Numbered from the stretch's first letter, positions 24,212 to 34,135 are shown. The stretch: 64,000 bases of DNA from Volvox africanus (GCA_030268105.1 BSDZ01000022.1:1591001-1655000), one strand, 5' to 3'. The notes: generated from the sequence alone by a model not told the origin. Program-made: numbers and translations.

Positions 24212-25203
24212 TTAATGCGACCTGGGTGACCCGACTACATCGACAGAAATCGTGCCCTGTGCTTCGTCCATCGGGTGTAGTTCCGCAGCTAACGGAGGTA
24301 GAAGTGGGCAGTTCCTTGTAAGATGGTTTGATGCGCACTGAAGACAAACTCCCAATTGTCGTCGCTGTGCGAACTCCGTCTGGGTGCATCCCCATTTAGC
24401 AAGCCATCGATTTTCTGTCCTCGACCGCTTCGATTCCGACGCAGCTCCACGTGATGCGACGGTATTCTGTGGCGCGTCTCTCCTCTTCCGTACACTCCGA
24501 GTTACTTGCGAATCTCGTGGACTTAATCCCCGGCTGCCATAAATATGGACGCGACTGGTCGAAGGGGCGCCAGCCCGACACATAGGTGCAGGTGGTAGCG
24601 GGATGCCGGTAGTCTCAGGTGCTGGGTCAGTCTCATTAGAGGTATCTTGCGTCGTGTCCACTGGTAGCGGTGCTAAGGCTGTCGGGTGCTCTTGTCCTGT
24701 CCTGAGGCGAGCTTCGGCGTCGTGAACGATCTGAACCCATCGCGTATACGATCTTGTCCTTTCCAGCACCGGATCGGTAATACTCGCTCTGGCCAACTGG
24801 AGAGGGAGACCACGTTGGAACCAATAAATGTAGTCTCCTTCTGAAAAACCGATCATGGGTGCCGTAAGACCTTCAAACCGCAACCGGTAGTCCTCCACGG
24901 ACTCGTCAGGTCGCATTCGGTAGGTGCCTGCATGTAGTTCTCGGTACATGGCAGCCACTTATGATTGATTTCCGGGAGCGAATCGAGTAAGCAGCGCGTT
25001 AATTAGCTCTTCGAACGTAAAGTGCTCCTGTACAGTGGTCCAATGGTCATACCATTCCCTCGCAACGCCGCTTAGTGTGGCCCCAATAAATAAACACTTC
25101 ACCTCGTCGCGATCACCACCTTTTACCAACTTCAAGTATCTTTTAGCATCGCGAACATATGAGCGGGCAGTGCTTGCGATAGTCTTGGGTTCCGCGATGG
25201 GAG
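24212..25203 (-). pseudogene. gag: B1 gag, middle and C-terminal part
   Basis: Open frame 24212-24958 plus upstream in-frame code to 25203, where element A1 interrupts it. It contains the retrotransposon-Gag domain (RSYVRDAKRYLKLVKGGDRDEVKC, WYDHWTTVQEHFTFEEL) and a C-terminal zinc knuckle CLQCASNHLTRNC with C-X2-C-X3-H-X4-C spacing. A TAA at about 24959 replaces the CAA (Gln) of the B2 copy (NQSQVAAMYREL). Gag would form the particle shell and bind RNA. The N-terminal part continues at 32054-32353. Confidence 0.88.
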
Positions 25204-26039
25204 TGTTGTGCTACGGTTCGTTGTCCGCCGATGCGTAGGTCGATGCGACCCTACAAGGCGAAGTGTTATCTTGATGAACGCATGAATGATTATTGCATAT
25301 GAATGAATCTGCATGATATAGATGTATTCGCATACATTTATATATGCATTTGGCATGTTATCATTATCCATCGCGACATCGCATCATGGCAAATCCGCCT
25401 AGCATGCATGAAATACCAAATCATTGAAGTGCGCATTATGCTCGTGCTATGAAACTATAAGTAATATTAGTTGATATAATATTACTTCATTACAGCACAC
25501 GTTGAGAGCGCCGCACTCGTCGTGATGCATGCCTTGCAACCGAATATCGTTATTCGGACCCTTGCATCATGCGAATGCTGGAAAGGCTTATACGTTGTTA
25601 TACATGGACATCGCCTATACGCAGTAGGGTTGTCACACTTAGGATCGGCCTCCTAGTGTGAATCGTACGGCATTGCGATGCTGCGAGTATAACAGATGCG
25701 AGGACGGCTAAGTAAGACATAAAGACATTCGACACCGGAGAACACTCGTGTGTTCTACATTATTATTGATATACGCTATTCTACTTAGCCCGAGCTAAGC
25801 CTAAACTTCGCTATTCACCGCCGCGTGATGATTGCTTGCATCCGGCGCTGACGGCGATTGCGTCCATTGCACCGCTTCGATCTGTAAGACTGTAAGTTAT
25901 ATCTCTTCTTGTTTGAAGTCTTCCGCTGTCTCTGTTTGCTCGCGCTTGCCTTGCTGTACTTGCAAGTGCTCGCGCATTGGTGTCGCAAGCCTTCAGACGC
26001 GCAGATACTGATGAGCAAACACGAAGGAGAGGTACAACA
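25204..26039 (+). repeat. A1 5' LTR (836 bp)
   Basis: TGTTGTGCTACGG start and GAGAGGTACAACA end. It holds three inverted repeats: AAGTAATATTA/TAATATTACTT (25459-25469, 25477-25487), CCGAATA/TATTCGG around a TCGT loop (25540-25557) and GAACAC-TCGT-GTGTTC. A good 5' splice-site consensus GTAAGT lies at 25892-25897; family-B LTRs also have GTAAGT at the equivalent place. Confidence 0.95.
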
Positions 26040-26042
26040 AAT

Positions 26043-26057
26043 TGGTATCGAGACAGG
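26043..26057 (+). other. A1 primer-binding site, initiator-tRNA-like
   Basis: TGGTATCGAGACAGG begins 3 nt after the LTR. It would pair with a tRNA 3' end ...CTCGATACCA. A U at position 72 next to A73 is typical of eukaryotic initiator tRNA-Met, so that is the likely primer. The tRNA gene itself is not in the window. Confidence 0.65.
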
Positions 26058-26106
26058 TTTGTTGCCTAACTGTCTCTCTTTGTCTAATCGGAAGTAGGTT
26101 CTTTCT

Positions 26107-27096
26107 ATGGCGAGTTCCAGCGACGAACCACGAGGACCGCTAGATACTTTTGCCGAAGACCTAGGCCGCGCGGTTTTGGACGCCGCCGCTTCCGGTTTGT
26201 AATTGTTTAATTGCTTTTGCTTAGATTGCTGCACTTGTTGTGTAAGTGTACGCTCTGAGTCGCAGGTAATCTCAGTGCACCGGCATTGCTTGCCGCGGCG
26301 ACTGAGACCGGCTTTCGTCCGGACCATTTGGCGACTCTCATCGCCCAAACTACGGAGATCAGGACTCAGCTGGGCAAGTACTTGCTGAGTTTACTGAATC
26401 TTCTCAAGAGTACTGTCGGTAGGCTCACCGAATCGTGTTGTACTCTTGCCTTTGCGATAGAAGTCGGCTTCTTTTACGCAAATCTAGGGTATTGCTTCGT
26501 GTTCCATGTCCGTGGAACGCGACGATACGCCGCACACTAGCCTAGCTAGCCAACCCGATTTTGTTGTGGCTGCTAGAGCTCCGGATAGGGGTCTTGAGAC
26601 TGTTGGCAGGCGAGCCACTCAAGAGCCCCTTTTCCTTCAGACCCCTGCTCACTTAATTGTGCCGCATTCGGCAGTTAACACCAATATGGACAACACTGCT
26701 GGACCAAGGGTTCTGCCATTACCTGATGACATCCCTGAGGTGATGAGATTGTCAATTCCCGTTCCAAGGCTCAATATCTCGCTAACTGAAAAGACAGCAG
26801 GACAACGCCAGGCGCGCGGGGGCGCTAGCTCGGGTGTCCGTGGGTCAGGAGGAGCAGGTCCGAGCTCGGACCCGGCTAAAAACAGGAAGCGTGGTGGTGC
26901 GCCGTCGTCGGCAGCCGCACAGCGCTCTGACCCCAATGCGAAGCGGACTCACACGGACTCGTTTATGCCAAAATGGAATTGCAATCGTTCTGAGTTCGAA
27001 CGTCGGAAAGCGGCCAATGTTTGTCTACGGTGCGCGGAGAGCCATCCTACGAAGGATTGCCCGTTACTGCCGCCGTTTGTACCTCAGCCGAAATAG
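26107..27096 (+). pseudogene. gag: A1 gag, three exons with internal deletion
   Basis: I read three exons. Exon 1 is 26107-26194 (ATG, MASSSDEPRGPLDTF). Intron 1 is 26195-26265 (71 nt, GTTTGT...TCGCAG). Exon 2 is 26266-26418 (153 nt, containing LIAQTTEIRTQLGK). Intron 2 is 26419-26545 (GTAGGC...CCTAG). Exon 3 is 26546-27096 (ASQPDFVVAARA to the UAG). Splicing gives one frame of 264 codons. Element F has the same sites and exon lengths, and an inverted fragment in element D repeats intron 1 and exon 2. An unspliced reading would start at the ATG at 26506. The Gag core is deleted: SLTEKTAG jumps to QRQARGG, losing about 220 residues relative to copy C. The zinc knuckle CLRCAESHPTKDC is kept. 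Confidence 0.7.
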
Positions 27097-27135
27097 GGGC
27101 TTGCCCGGGTTCCTGTGGAGGGGGCACCGCCCGGG
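27091..27135 (+). promoter_or_regulatory. A1 gag UAG and downstream stem-loop (readthrough-like)
   Basis: CCG-AAA-TAG (stop 27094-27096), a 7-nt spacer GGGCTTG, then CCCGGG (27104-27109) pairing with CCCGGG (27130-27135) across a 20-nt loop. Pol continues in the same frame after the UAG. Gammaretroviruses use an in-frame UAG with a structure about 8 nt downstream for Gag-Pol readthrough; the parallel here is my inference. Confidence 0.6.
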
Positions 27136-30100
27136 ATTTCTGAACTAACGCGTGGTCGGTGGTCATCCTTACGGCCAGCCGTGAAGGCATTGTTGCCTTG
27201 CGTACTTGGACACATCGAGCGAGTCATTGCGCGACGCATCACGCTTGACGGACGCACGGGACTTCTCTGCTTCGATCCGTTGTGTAATTTGTTTACACCT
27301 CGCCGTCCCCTGTCGTCTATCGATCTGTCTAACCACGTGGTTTTGTTCATCCCCTCGTCTCTGCGTGAGATGTCGGAACAGTTGGCCGTTTACAGGAGAT
27401 GTAGGCGTCAATATCCAGGCACCGCCGCATGTGTATTACTCCCCGCTTTCTGTCGGCGCAAGGCAGAGGCATCGTTAAGGGGTATGCGGTGTGTCCACCG
27501 GTTCGAGCTGGGCACCGTTTTGTTTAATGGTGTGGATCGGGAGGGTATGCTGGCTCCGTGGCCAGGAACATCCTACTCGGTTGACGTTTGGTACGAAGCT
27601 CCTGATGAGGGTGCCGTAGGTTACGGACCCGCCCTAAGTGCACTAACGTTGTCTGCTGGGCAGTCGCTCGTAGATAACCGTGTCCCAGTGGTTCAGATCG
27701 GTTTGAATGGCCGTACTCTGAAGGCACTTGTTGACACCGGTGCCAGTGATGACTTCATCTCTGTTGCAGAGGTGAATGCGCTGGGGTTGACCCCAGAGTC
27801 GTCTGATTGTCCACAGGTTACCCTTGCTGACGGGGGTAAGCATCCCATCGTGGGCAGGATTACCCTTAGCCTATCGATAGGCCCTTTGCGTGTTGTGACC
27901 CGGCCGTACGTGCTGCAGGGCTTAGCAGAGACTGCACCGTACATAATGGGGTTTTCGACATTACGGCAGTACCGCACGCGCATCGACATGGAGACCGCAA
28001 CCCTGCATATGTGCAAGGGTACTCTGTCGATTAAGGTACCTTTCCTGTCGTTCGAACATGTCACACCAAAGGAGGGCGAAGCTGAGGCGGTGCCTATGGT
28101 TGATTTCGCTGTGACCGCAATGGCCGCGCAAATCGAACCAGAGCTAGTCGGGCATAAGGAGGCCGTCCGTTTGTTACGGAAGGGTGCCCACGGACTGCTT
28201 TTAAGGCCGCAGGTGGGCTGTTGTGCCACCACCGCGCAGATTACTGTGGATCCTGAGGTTGAGGCCCTACTGTCGCAGTATGAGGACGTCTTTAAAGATA
28301 TCCCTGGCCTACCACCTATGCGTCCTGTTGATCACACAATCCCTCTTATGCCTGGAGCGCAGCCTACGGCCCGGCCAATGTACAGGTTGAGTCCATTGGA
28401 GATGGACGAGGTGAAGCGCCAGGTGACGGATTTGCTCGCGAAGGGTATGATACGGCCCAGCACATCCCCGTATTCTGCACCGATTTTGTTTGTCGGTAAG
28501 AAGGATGGGACCTTGCGCATGTGCATCGATTACCGGGGGTTGAATGCGAATACGGTGAAAAATCGCTACCCTTTGCCGCGCGTCGATGACCTGCTCGATA
28601 AGCTGAAAGGCTCAGCTTATTTTTCCTCGATTGACCTTCAACAAGGGTAAAATCAGATATGCATTCCTGCCTCTGATATCCTGAAAACCGCTTTTCGGAC
28701 CCCCTTTGGTCACTTCGAGTATACGGTCCTATCGTTTGGGTTGACTAATGCCCCTGCGACGTTTCAGGCGGTTATGGACCGAATGTTTAGGCCGTTTATC
28801 GACAGGTTCGTTGTTTGCTACCTGGATGACATTTTGGTTTATTCTAAGACGCGCGAGGAGCACTTGGAGCATCTTCGGCTCGTGCTCGACGTTATGAGGC
28901 GGGAGCAATTGTTTGCTAAACGCGCCAAATGCTTTTGGGCGCAGCCTCAGGTGGAATATTTGGGCCACATTGTGTCGGCCACCGGTGTGAAGATGGACCC
29001 GCGGAAGGTCGCCGTGGTTCGCGATTGGCCCGCGCCTCAGAACCTCACGGAGCTGCGTAAGTTCCTTGGCTTGACCAATTATTTCCGAAAGTTCATTGAA
29101 AAATATTCCATCATTGCGGCCCCGCTTACTAACTTAACTCGCAAAGGCGTTTTCGTTTCACTCGAGTCGTGGACGTTGCAATGCCAGCGGGCATTCGAAG
29201 AGCTCAAGCGAATCGTTGCCGAAGATGTCACCCTTGCATTCCCTGATTACTCGTTGCCGTTCCGTGTTGAGGTAGTGTCTGATGCCTCAGTATTTGGAAG
29301 CGGCGCTGTATTGTTACAGGAAGGGCGACCGATCGCCTTCACGAGTAAGAAGTTTTCTGGTGCGGAGATTTGCTACACCACCGGGGAACAGGAGCTTCTG
29401 GCAGTGCTGCATGCTTTAAAGGAATGGCGCTGTTACCTCGAGGGACGCCCATTTACTTTAAAGACTGACCACAAGCCCCTAACGTTTTTGCAAAGCGTTC
29501 CGACGTTGAACCGCCGTCAGGCTAGGTGGATGGAATACCTAGCTAGGTTCGACTGCACCTGGGAGTACATTTCTGGTAAGTTGAATATTGCCGATGCTCT
29601 CAGTCGACATCCGTCGCTACACGCTGCAATTTTGGCAGCGCCCGTCGTGTGACCGCATAACGAGGAGGTGCCGATCGTGACGGACCTCGCAGAGCGGTTG
29701 AAGGTGGCCTACAATGCAGACGCCTGGTTCTCGGAGCTGGCTAATGTAGAAAACCTTCGCAAGCAGAATGGCCTTTGGCTACGGACGGAGGGTGCAGCTA
29801 CGCAAATCGTCATTCCGAACGACGACGCGCTACGTTACGACATCCTTGCGCGGTTCCACGAGGACCCGTTAGCAGGACACCCTGGTAGCAATCGGTTGGT
29901 CGAGTTGGTGCAACGTTCCTTTTGGTGGCCTCGTTTGGCTAACGATGCTGCGAACTTCGTACAGACATGCAGTCTGTGCCAGCGCAATAAGGCTTTGTCC
30001 GGTAAGGGTCATGGGTTGTTGCAACCGTTGCCTGTCCCGGATGCGCCTTGGGAAAGTGTTTCCATGGACTTCGTAGTCGCGCTGCCCAAAACTGAGGGGG

Positions 30101-31158
30101 GATATGATGCGGTGTTCGTAATGGTCGATCGCCTGACTAAGATGGTCCACCTAGCACCATGCACATCGTCCTGCACGGCTGAACAAACCGCACGTTTGTT
30201 TTTCGACAATGTCGTTCGGTTACACGGGGTTCCCAAAAATGTGATTTCCGACCATGGTGGACAGTTCACGTCTAAGTTTTGGGAAGCGCTCTGCAAGCTA
30301 GTTGGCATGCAAGTCAACCTGAGCACAGCGTACCACCCGCAGACTGATGGCCAAACTGAATGCACAAACCGCACGTTGGGTGATATGTTGCGCAATTATG
30401 CTGGTCGCACACCACTCGTTTGGGATACATATTTGACTGCGGCAGAATTTGCGCTTAACAACGCTGTTAACCGCTCTACAGGCAAAAGTCCGTTCTTTCT
30501 CAACTATGGGTTTCACCCCGCGCTACCCGTGTGGCGTGAGTTGGAAGTGAACGTGCCTGCTGCTAAACTTTTTGCCAAATCTTTTATGTCCCGAATCACA
30601 GACGCGAAGTCGTGTTTGGACGCGGCGCAGCAACGAACGACGGAATACTACAACAAATCCAAGCAGGATGTGACGTTTTCGGAAGGGCAACTCGTGTTGC
30701 TAAGCACCAAGAACTTGCGTTCCTTGGCCGACGGATCCCGAAAACTCTTACCCCGCTGGATTGGTCCGTATCCTGTCGTGCGCATGGTTGGGAATGTGGC
30801 TGTGGAGCTTGCATTGCCCGCTGAGATGACCATTCACCCCACGTTTCACATATCGCTTGTCCGTCCTTATCGTGGTACGGAACCCGTCCCTGAGCCTGCT
30901 AACGCCCCTGCAGCGATCGAACCAGTTCCCGAGACCTGGATCGCTGGTAAACAGAAGTTTTACGATGTGGAGCGGGTGTTAGATTATTGCGTGCGTCGTG
31001 TGGGCTGACACCGACGTAAGCGGACAGTACACGAGTACTTGGTCAAGTGGACAGGGTATACCAGCGAGCACAACTCATGGGAACCGGCACGCAACTTCTT
31101 GCAGGACATGAAGCCCCTCCTCGAAGAAGCCCGCAAACGTGCAACGCAAGCCCAATGA
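27097..31158 (+). pseudogene. pol: A1 pol (protease-RT-RNaseH-integrase-chromodomain)
   Basis: This is the most complete pol here: about 1,354 codons in one frame with three stops, TAA at 28648, TGA at 29650 and TGA at 31006. The last two look like CGA to TGA changes. Protease has DTG at 27733-27741. RT has YLDD at 28819-28830. RNaseH spans about 29260-29560. The integrase zinc region is near 29860-29995 and the catalytic D, D, E are at 30067, 30250 and 30358, the last two separated by 35 residues as expected. The GPY-type region (RWIGPYPVV) is near 30750 and the chromodomain (VERVLDY to WTGYTSEHNSWE) near 30970-31090. It makes cDNA and inserts it in the nucleus. This copy could not make a full polyprotein. 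Confidence 0.93.
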
Positions 31159-31202
31159 CCCCTGCAGTCGATGCTGTGTGAAGCAGCGAGGATGCTGCAT
31201 AC

Positions 31203-31213
31203 GGGAGGGGGGA
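31203..31213 (+). other. A1 polypurine tract
   Basis: GGGAGGGGGGA followed by TAAT and the LTR start at 31218. The same tract precedes all 3' LTRs here. Confidence 0.88.
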
Positions 31214-31217
31214 TAAT

Positions 31218-32053
31218 TGTTGTGCTACGGTTCGTTGTCCGCCGATGCGTAGGTCGATGCGACCCTACAAGGCGAAGTGTTATCTTGATGAACGCATGAA
31301 TGATTATTGCATATGAATGAACCTGCATGATATAGATGTATTCGCATACATTTATATATGCATTTGGCATGTTATCATTATCCATCGCGACATCGCATCA
31401 TGGCAAATCCGCCTAGCATGCATGAAATACCAAATCATTGAAGTGCGCATTATGCTCGTGCTATGAAACTATAAGTAATATTAGTTGATATAATATTACT
31501 TCATTACAGCACACGTTGAGAGCGCCGCACTCGTCGCGACACATGCCCTGCAACCGGATATCGTTATTCGGACCCTTGCATCATGCGAATGCCGGAAAGG
31601 CTTATACGTTGTTATACATGGACATCGCCTATACGCAGTAGGGTTGTCACACTTAGGATCGGCCTCCTAGTGTGAATCGTACGGCATTGCGATGCTGCGA
31701 GTATAACAGATGCGAGGACGGCTAAGTAAGACATAAAGACATTCGACACCGGAGAACACTCGTGTGTTCTACATTATTATTGATATACGCTATTCTACTT
31801 AGCCCGAGCTAAGCCTAAACTTCGCTATTCACCGCCGCGTGATGATTGCTTGCATCCGGCGCTGACGGCGATTGCGTCCATTGCACCGCTTCGATCTGTA
31901 AGACTGTAAGTTATATCTCTTCTTGTTTGAAGTCTTCCGCTGTCTCTGTTTGCTCGCGCTTGCCTTGCTGTACTTGCAAGTGCTCGCGCATTGGTGTCGC
32001 AAGCCTTCAGACGCGCAGATACTGATGAGCAAACACGAAGGAGAGGTACAACA
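31218..32053 (+). repeat. A1 3' LTR (836 bp)
   Basis: Same length and ends as the 5' LTR. The differences I see are few and partly clustered at about 31538-31562 (CGCGACACATGCCCTG against CGTGATGCATGCCTTG). Confidence 0.95.
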
Positions 32054-32353
32054 GGGAGGAATATGAAATTGAGGTGTGGGGACGACGAAACTGGGGACTC
32101 CGCCTTCATCCATAAGTTGTTGCAGAGATACCATTGCCAGGTCCGGCTCCGTTTCGGGGGGCCCCGCGTGATCTGACGTCCCAGTGGGGCCCTGAATTGG
32201 ATAAGGACCATTCGGCTGGGGAACGTCGGGCTGGGGATTATGTAAATTATCAGTATTCGGTGGGATCTCCGGTCCTTCATTATGGGCTCCAACACTGGCC
32301 TGTTCACTCTCTCCCGTAGATGGGGAATATTGATTATGCGACATGTATTCCAA
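32054..32353 (-). pseudogene. gag: B1 gag N-terminal part
   Basis: Begins at ATG 32353 (MEYMSHNQYSPSTG) and runs to the A1 insertion. It is Pro, Asn and Gln rich, and ends VSLQQLMDEGGVPSFVVPTPQ, matching the B2 copy (VSLQGLMNEGGVSGFVVPTPQ). It continues at 25203. Confidence 0.8.
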
Positions 32354-32763
32354 TTAAGACTTGACAAGGAAAATAGGTGGAGGTAAAACTGTACCTTAGG
32401 GATTTCCTCTCGTGTACCGTTCTCACCCAAGTAAAACTCCGACGTGGACGGTAACGTAACCCACCAGTATGTTGTCACCTTCAAATTGATATCTCTTCAG
32501 CAACTGATCCTGTCCGATACCCAACTCTATCGAGGAGGCGACTTCAAGTGTGATGGCAACAGAATTTCTTCTGCGGACTTAAGACCTTGCGGGTAACAAA
32601 AGTATGGTTGTTATTTAACAGACCGATATTGTATCAGGAGTTCAGGTAGAGGATAGTACCGTATCAGCTTTCCGGCGAGGTTATCTTGTGATACTCTTCA
32701 CCGCCGCTCGCTCGTGCGAGAACCTACTCTTTGCTAGTGACGATGAGACAGCCGTGAGTCGAA
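32354..32763 (-). other. B1 leader between primer-binding site and gag
   Basis: About 410 nt of untranslated or spliced leader. On the minus strand a short stretch (WWVTLPSTSEFYLGENG) has a counterpart in B2 (WWVTLPFSS). It is followed in both by an AAG-GTA(C/T)A donor-like site, so a coding exon upstream of gag is possible here as in family A. No clear acceptor in the right phase was found. Confidence 0.4.
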
Positions 32764-32777
32764 CCGTCTCTCTACCA
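32764..32777 (-). other. B1 primer-binding site
   Basis: On the minus strand TGGTAGAGAGACGG starts 4 nt after the LTR. B2 has TGGTAGCGAGACGG. Both imply a tRNA ending in UACCA, again the initiator pattern. Confidence 0.6.
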
Positions 32778-32781
32778 AATT

Positions 32782-33596
32782 TGTTGTATCCTTCCTTCTT
32801 CAATCATGTATTAGCTCTGCTCGTCTAGGTGTTAGCTGCGTGCGTACCAACGTTATGAACAGCAAGGCAAGCCAATGCGAATAGTAGACAGCGGAAGACT
32901 CAATAGCAAGGAAAGATTCAACTTACAATGTTCTTCAGTTACAGAATTACAGTCTGCCGTCAGACCCTGTGGGCAATGTTCATCACTCGGCTGCAGATGG
33001 AATGCTAGAATAGCTCAGGCCGAATATAAATGATTATATCGTATGTATGCGTATCGGATAGAGTTAAGTACTCGAATACTTGGTCCAAAGTTAGCGTCGA
33101 GCCGACTTCGGTCTCTAGGCGGCCGTCCTCTCACCTATCACGTCGCGATACCGATGTGCAGTACAGGTCTTACTGGATTACGATCTCAAGTGTGAGTACC
33201 TTGGTAATACTGCTCTAAATATCGTGTCATTCATGATATTATTGGATGCAATGCATGCAATATGCAAAGGTCCGAATATCGATATTCGGTTGCCGACCCA
33301 ACCATTGCGATCGTCGCATTCTTGCATACGCGTATGGTTTATGACACAGATGAGGTAATACTATTCAAAGTATTATTACGTGATATAATATGCCAATGGA
33401 TAGATCGCGCATTAATTATCAGCCTCGAGTCAAACATGTTGACCGACAGCGCGATGTCGTGAATGATGATGCGACATGCCTGATTAGCTAGATATACTCG
33501 AGTATATCATGCTAATATGATTGTATTATGCTTCATGATATCTGAATGCATTGCGGCCTTCATAAATGTAAACGGTGATTGAACCCGCGTACAACA
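32782..33596 (-). repeat. B1 5' LTR (815 bp)
   Basis: Same length as the other B1 LTR, with TG...CA ends, followed by the TSD GCAGC and the resumed RT gene of element F. Confidence 0.93.
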
Positions 33597-34096
33597 GCAG
33601 CGATGCGGATCTGTTTATAGCCCTGTTGCAAGTCAATCGAGGAAAAATAAGCCGAGCCCTTCAGCTTATCCAACAGGTCGTCAACGCGTGGCAAAGGGTA
33701 GCGATTCTTCACCATGCTCACATTCAACCCCCGGTAATCGATGCACATGCGCAAGGTCCCATCCTTCTTACCAACAAACAAAATCGGTGCAGAATACGGG
33801 GATGTGCTGGGGTGTATCATACCCTTTGCAAGCAAATCCGTCACCTGGCGCTTCACCTCATCCAGCTCCAATGGACTCAACCTGTACATTGGCCGGGCCA
33901 CAGGCTGCGCTCCAGGCATGAGAGGGATTGTGTGATCAACAGGACGCATAGGTGGCAGCCCAGGGATATCTTTGAAGACGTCCTCATACTGCGACAGTAG
34001 GGCCTCAACCTCAGGATCCACAGAAGTCTGCTCGGTGGTGGCACAACAGCCCACCTGCGGCCTCAAAAGCAGTCCGTGGGCACCCTTCCGTAACAA
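33597..34096 (-). pseudogene. pol: Element F RT N-terminal part and linker
   Basis: Continuation of the family-A RT split by B1. It reads from the linker ([31 protein letters not shown]) to [11 protein letters not shown]. It differs from the tandem units at many bases (for example CACAACAGCCCACCTGCGG against CACTGCAGCACACCCGTGG near 34040), so F is a separate lineage. A TGA at about 34136 separates it from protease, as in the units. Confidence 0.88.
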
Positions 34097-34135
34097 ACGG
34101 ACAGCTTCCTTACGCCCGACCAGCTCCTGTTCGAT

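Larger units (their letters stand above)
25204..32053 (+). mobile_element. Family-A chromovirus A1, both LTRs present
   Basis: Two 836-bp LTRs (25204-26039 and 31218-32053) are flanked by the TSD GGGAG (25199-25203 and 32054-32058). Internal order is primer-binding site, spliced-looking gag, UAG, protease, RT, RNaseH, integrase, chromodomain, polypurine tract. The LTRs differ at fewer than about ten positions by eye, so this is one of the youngest insertions. It is inserted in the gag gene of B1, in opposite orientation. Gag has a central deletion and pol has three in-frame stops, so it is defective by itself. Confidence 0.95.
19648..33596 (-). mobile_element. Family-B LTR retrotransposon B1 (host of A1)
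   Basis: Two 815-bp LTRs (19648-20462 and 32782-33596) of the same orientation are flanked by the 5-bp TSD GCAGC (19643-19647 and 33597-33601). Order on the minus strand is LTR, primer-binding site, leader, gag, protease remnant, RT, RNaseH, integrase, chromodomain, polypurine tract, LTR. Removing nested A1 and its TSD leaves about 7.1 kb. The host site is the RT gene of family-A element F. The two LTRs differ at only scattered bases, so the insertion is fairly young, although pol is already broken. Confidence 0.93.

Noticed and set aside
24212..24958. B1 gag as an intact gene
   Set aside because: The apparent ATG is internal. Upstream Gag code continues across a TAA into A1 and beyond, so this is only the C-terminal part of a broken gag.
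31825..32484. 219-codon minus-strand frame
   Set aside because: It runs from antisense LTR through the TSD into B1 leader and gag, so it spans an insertion junction and cannot be a native protein.
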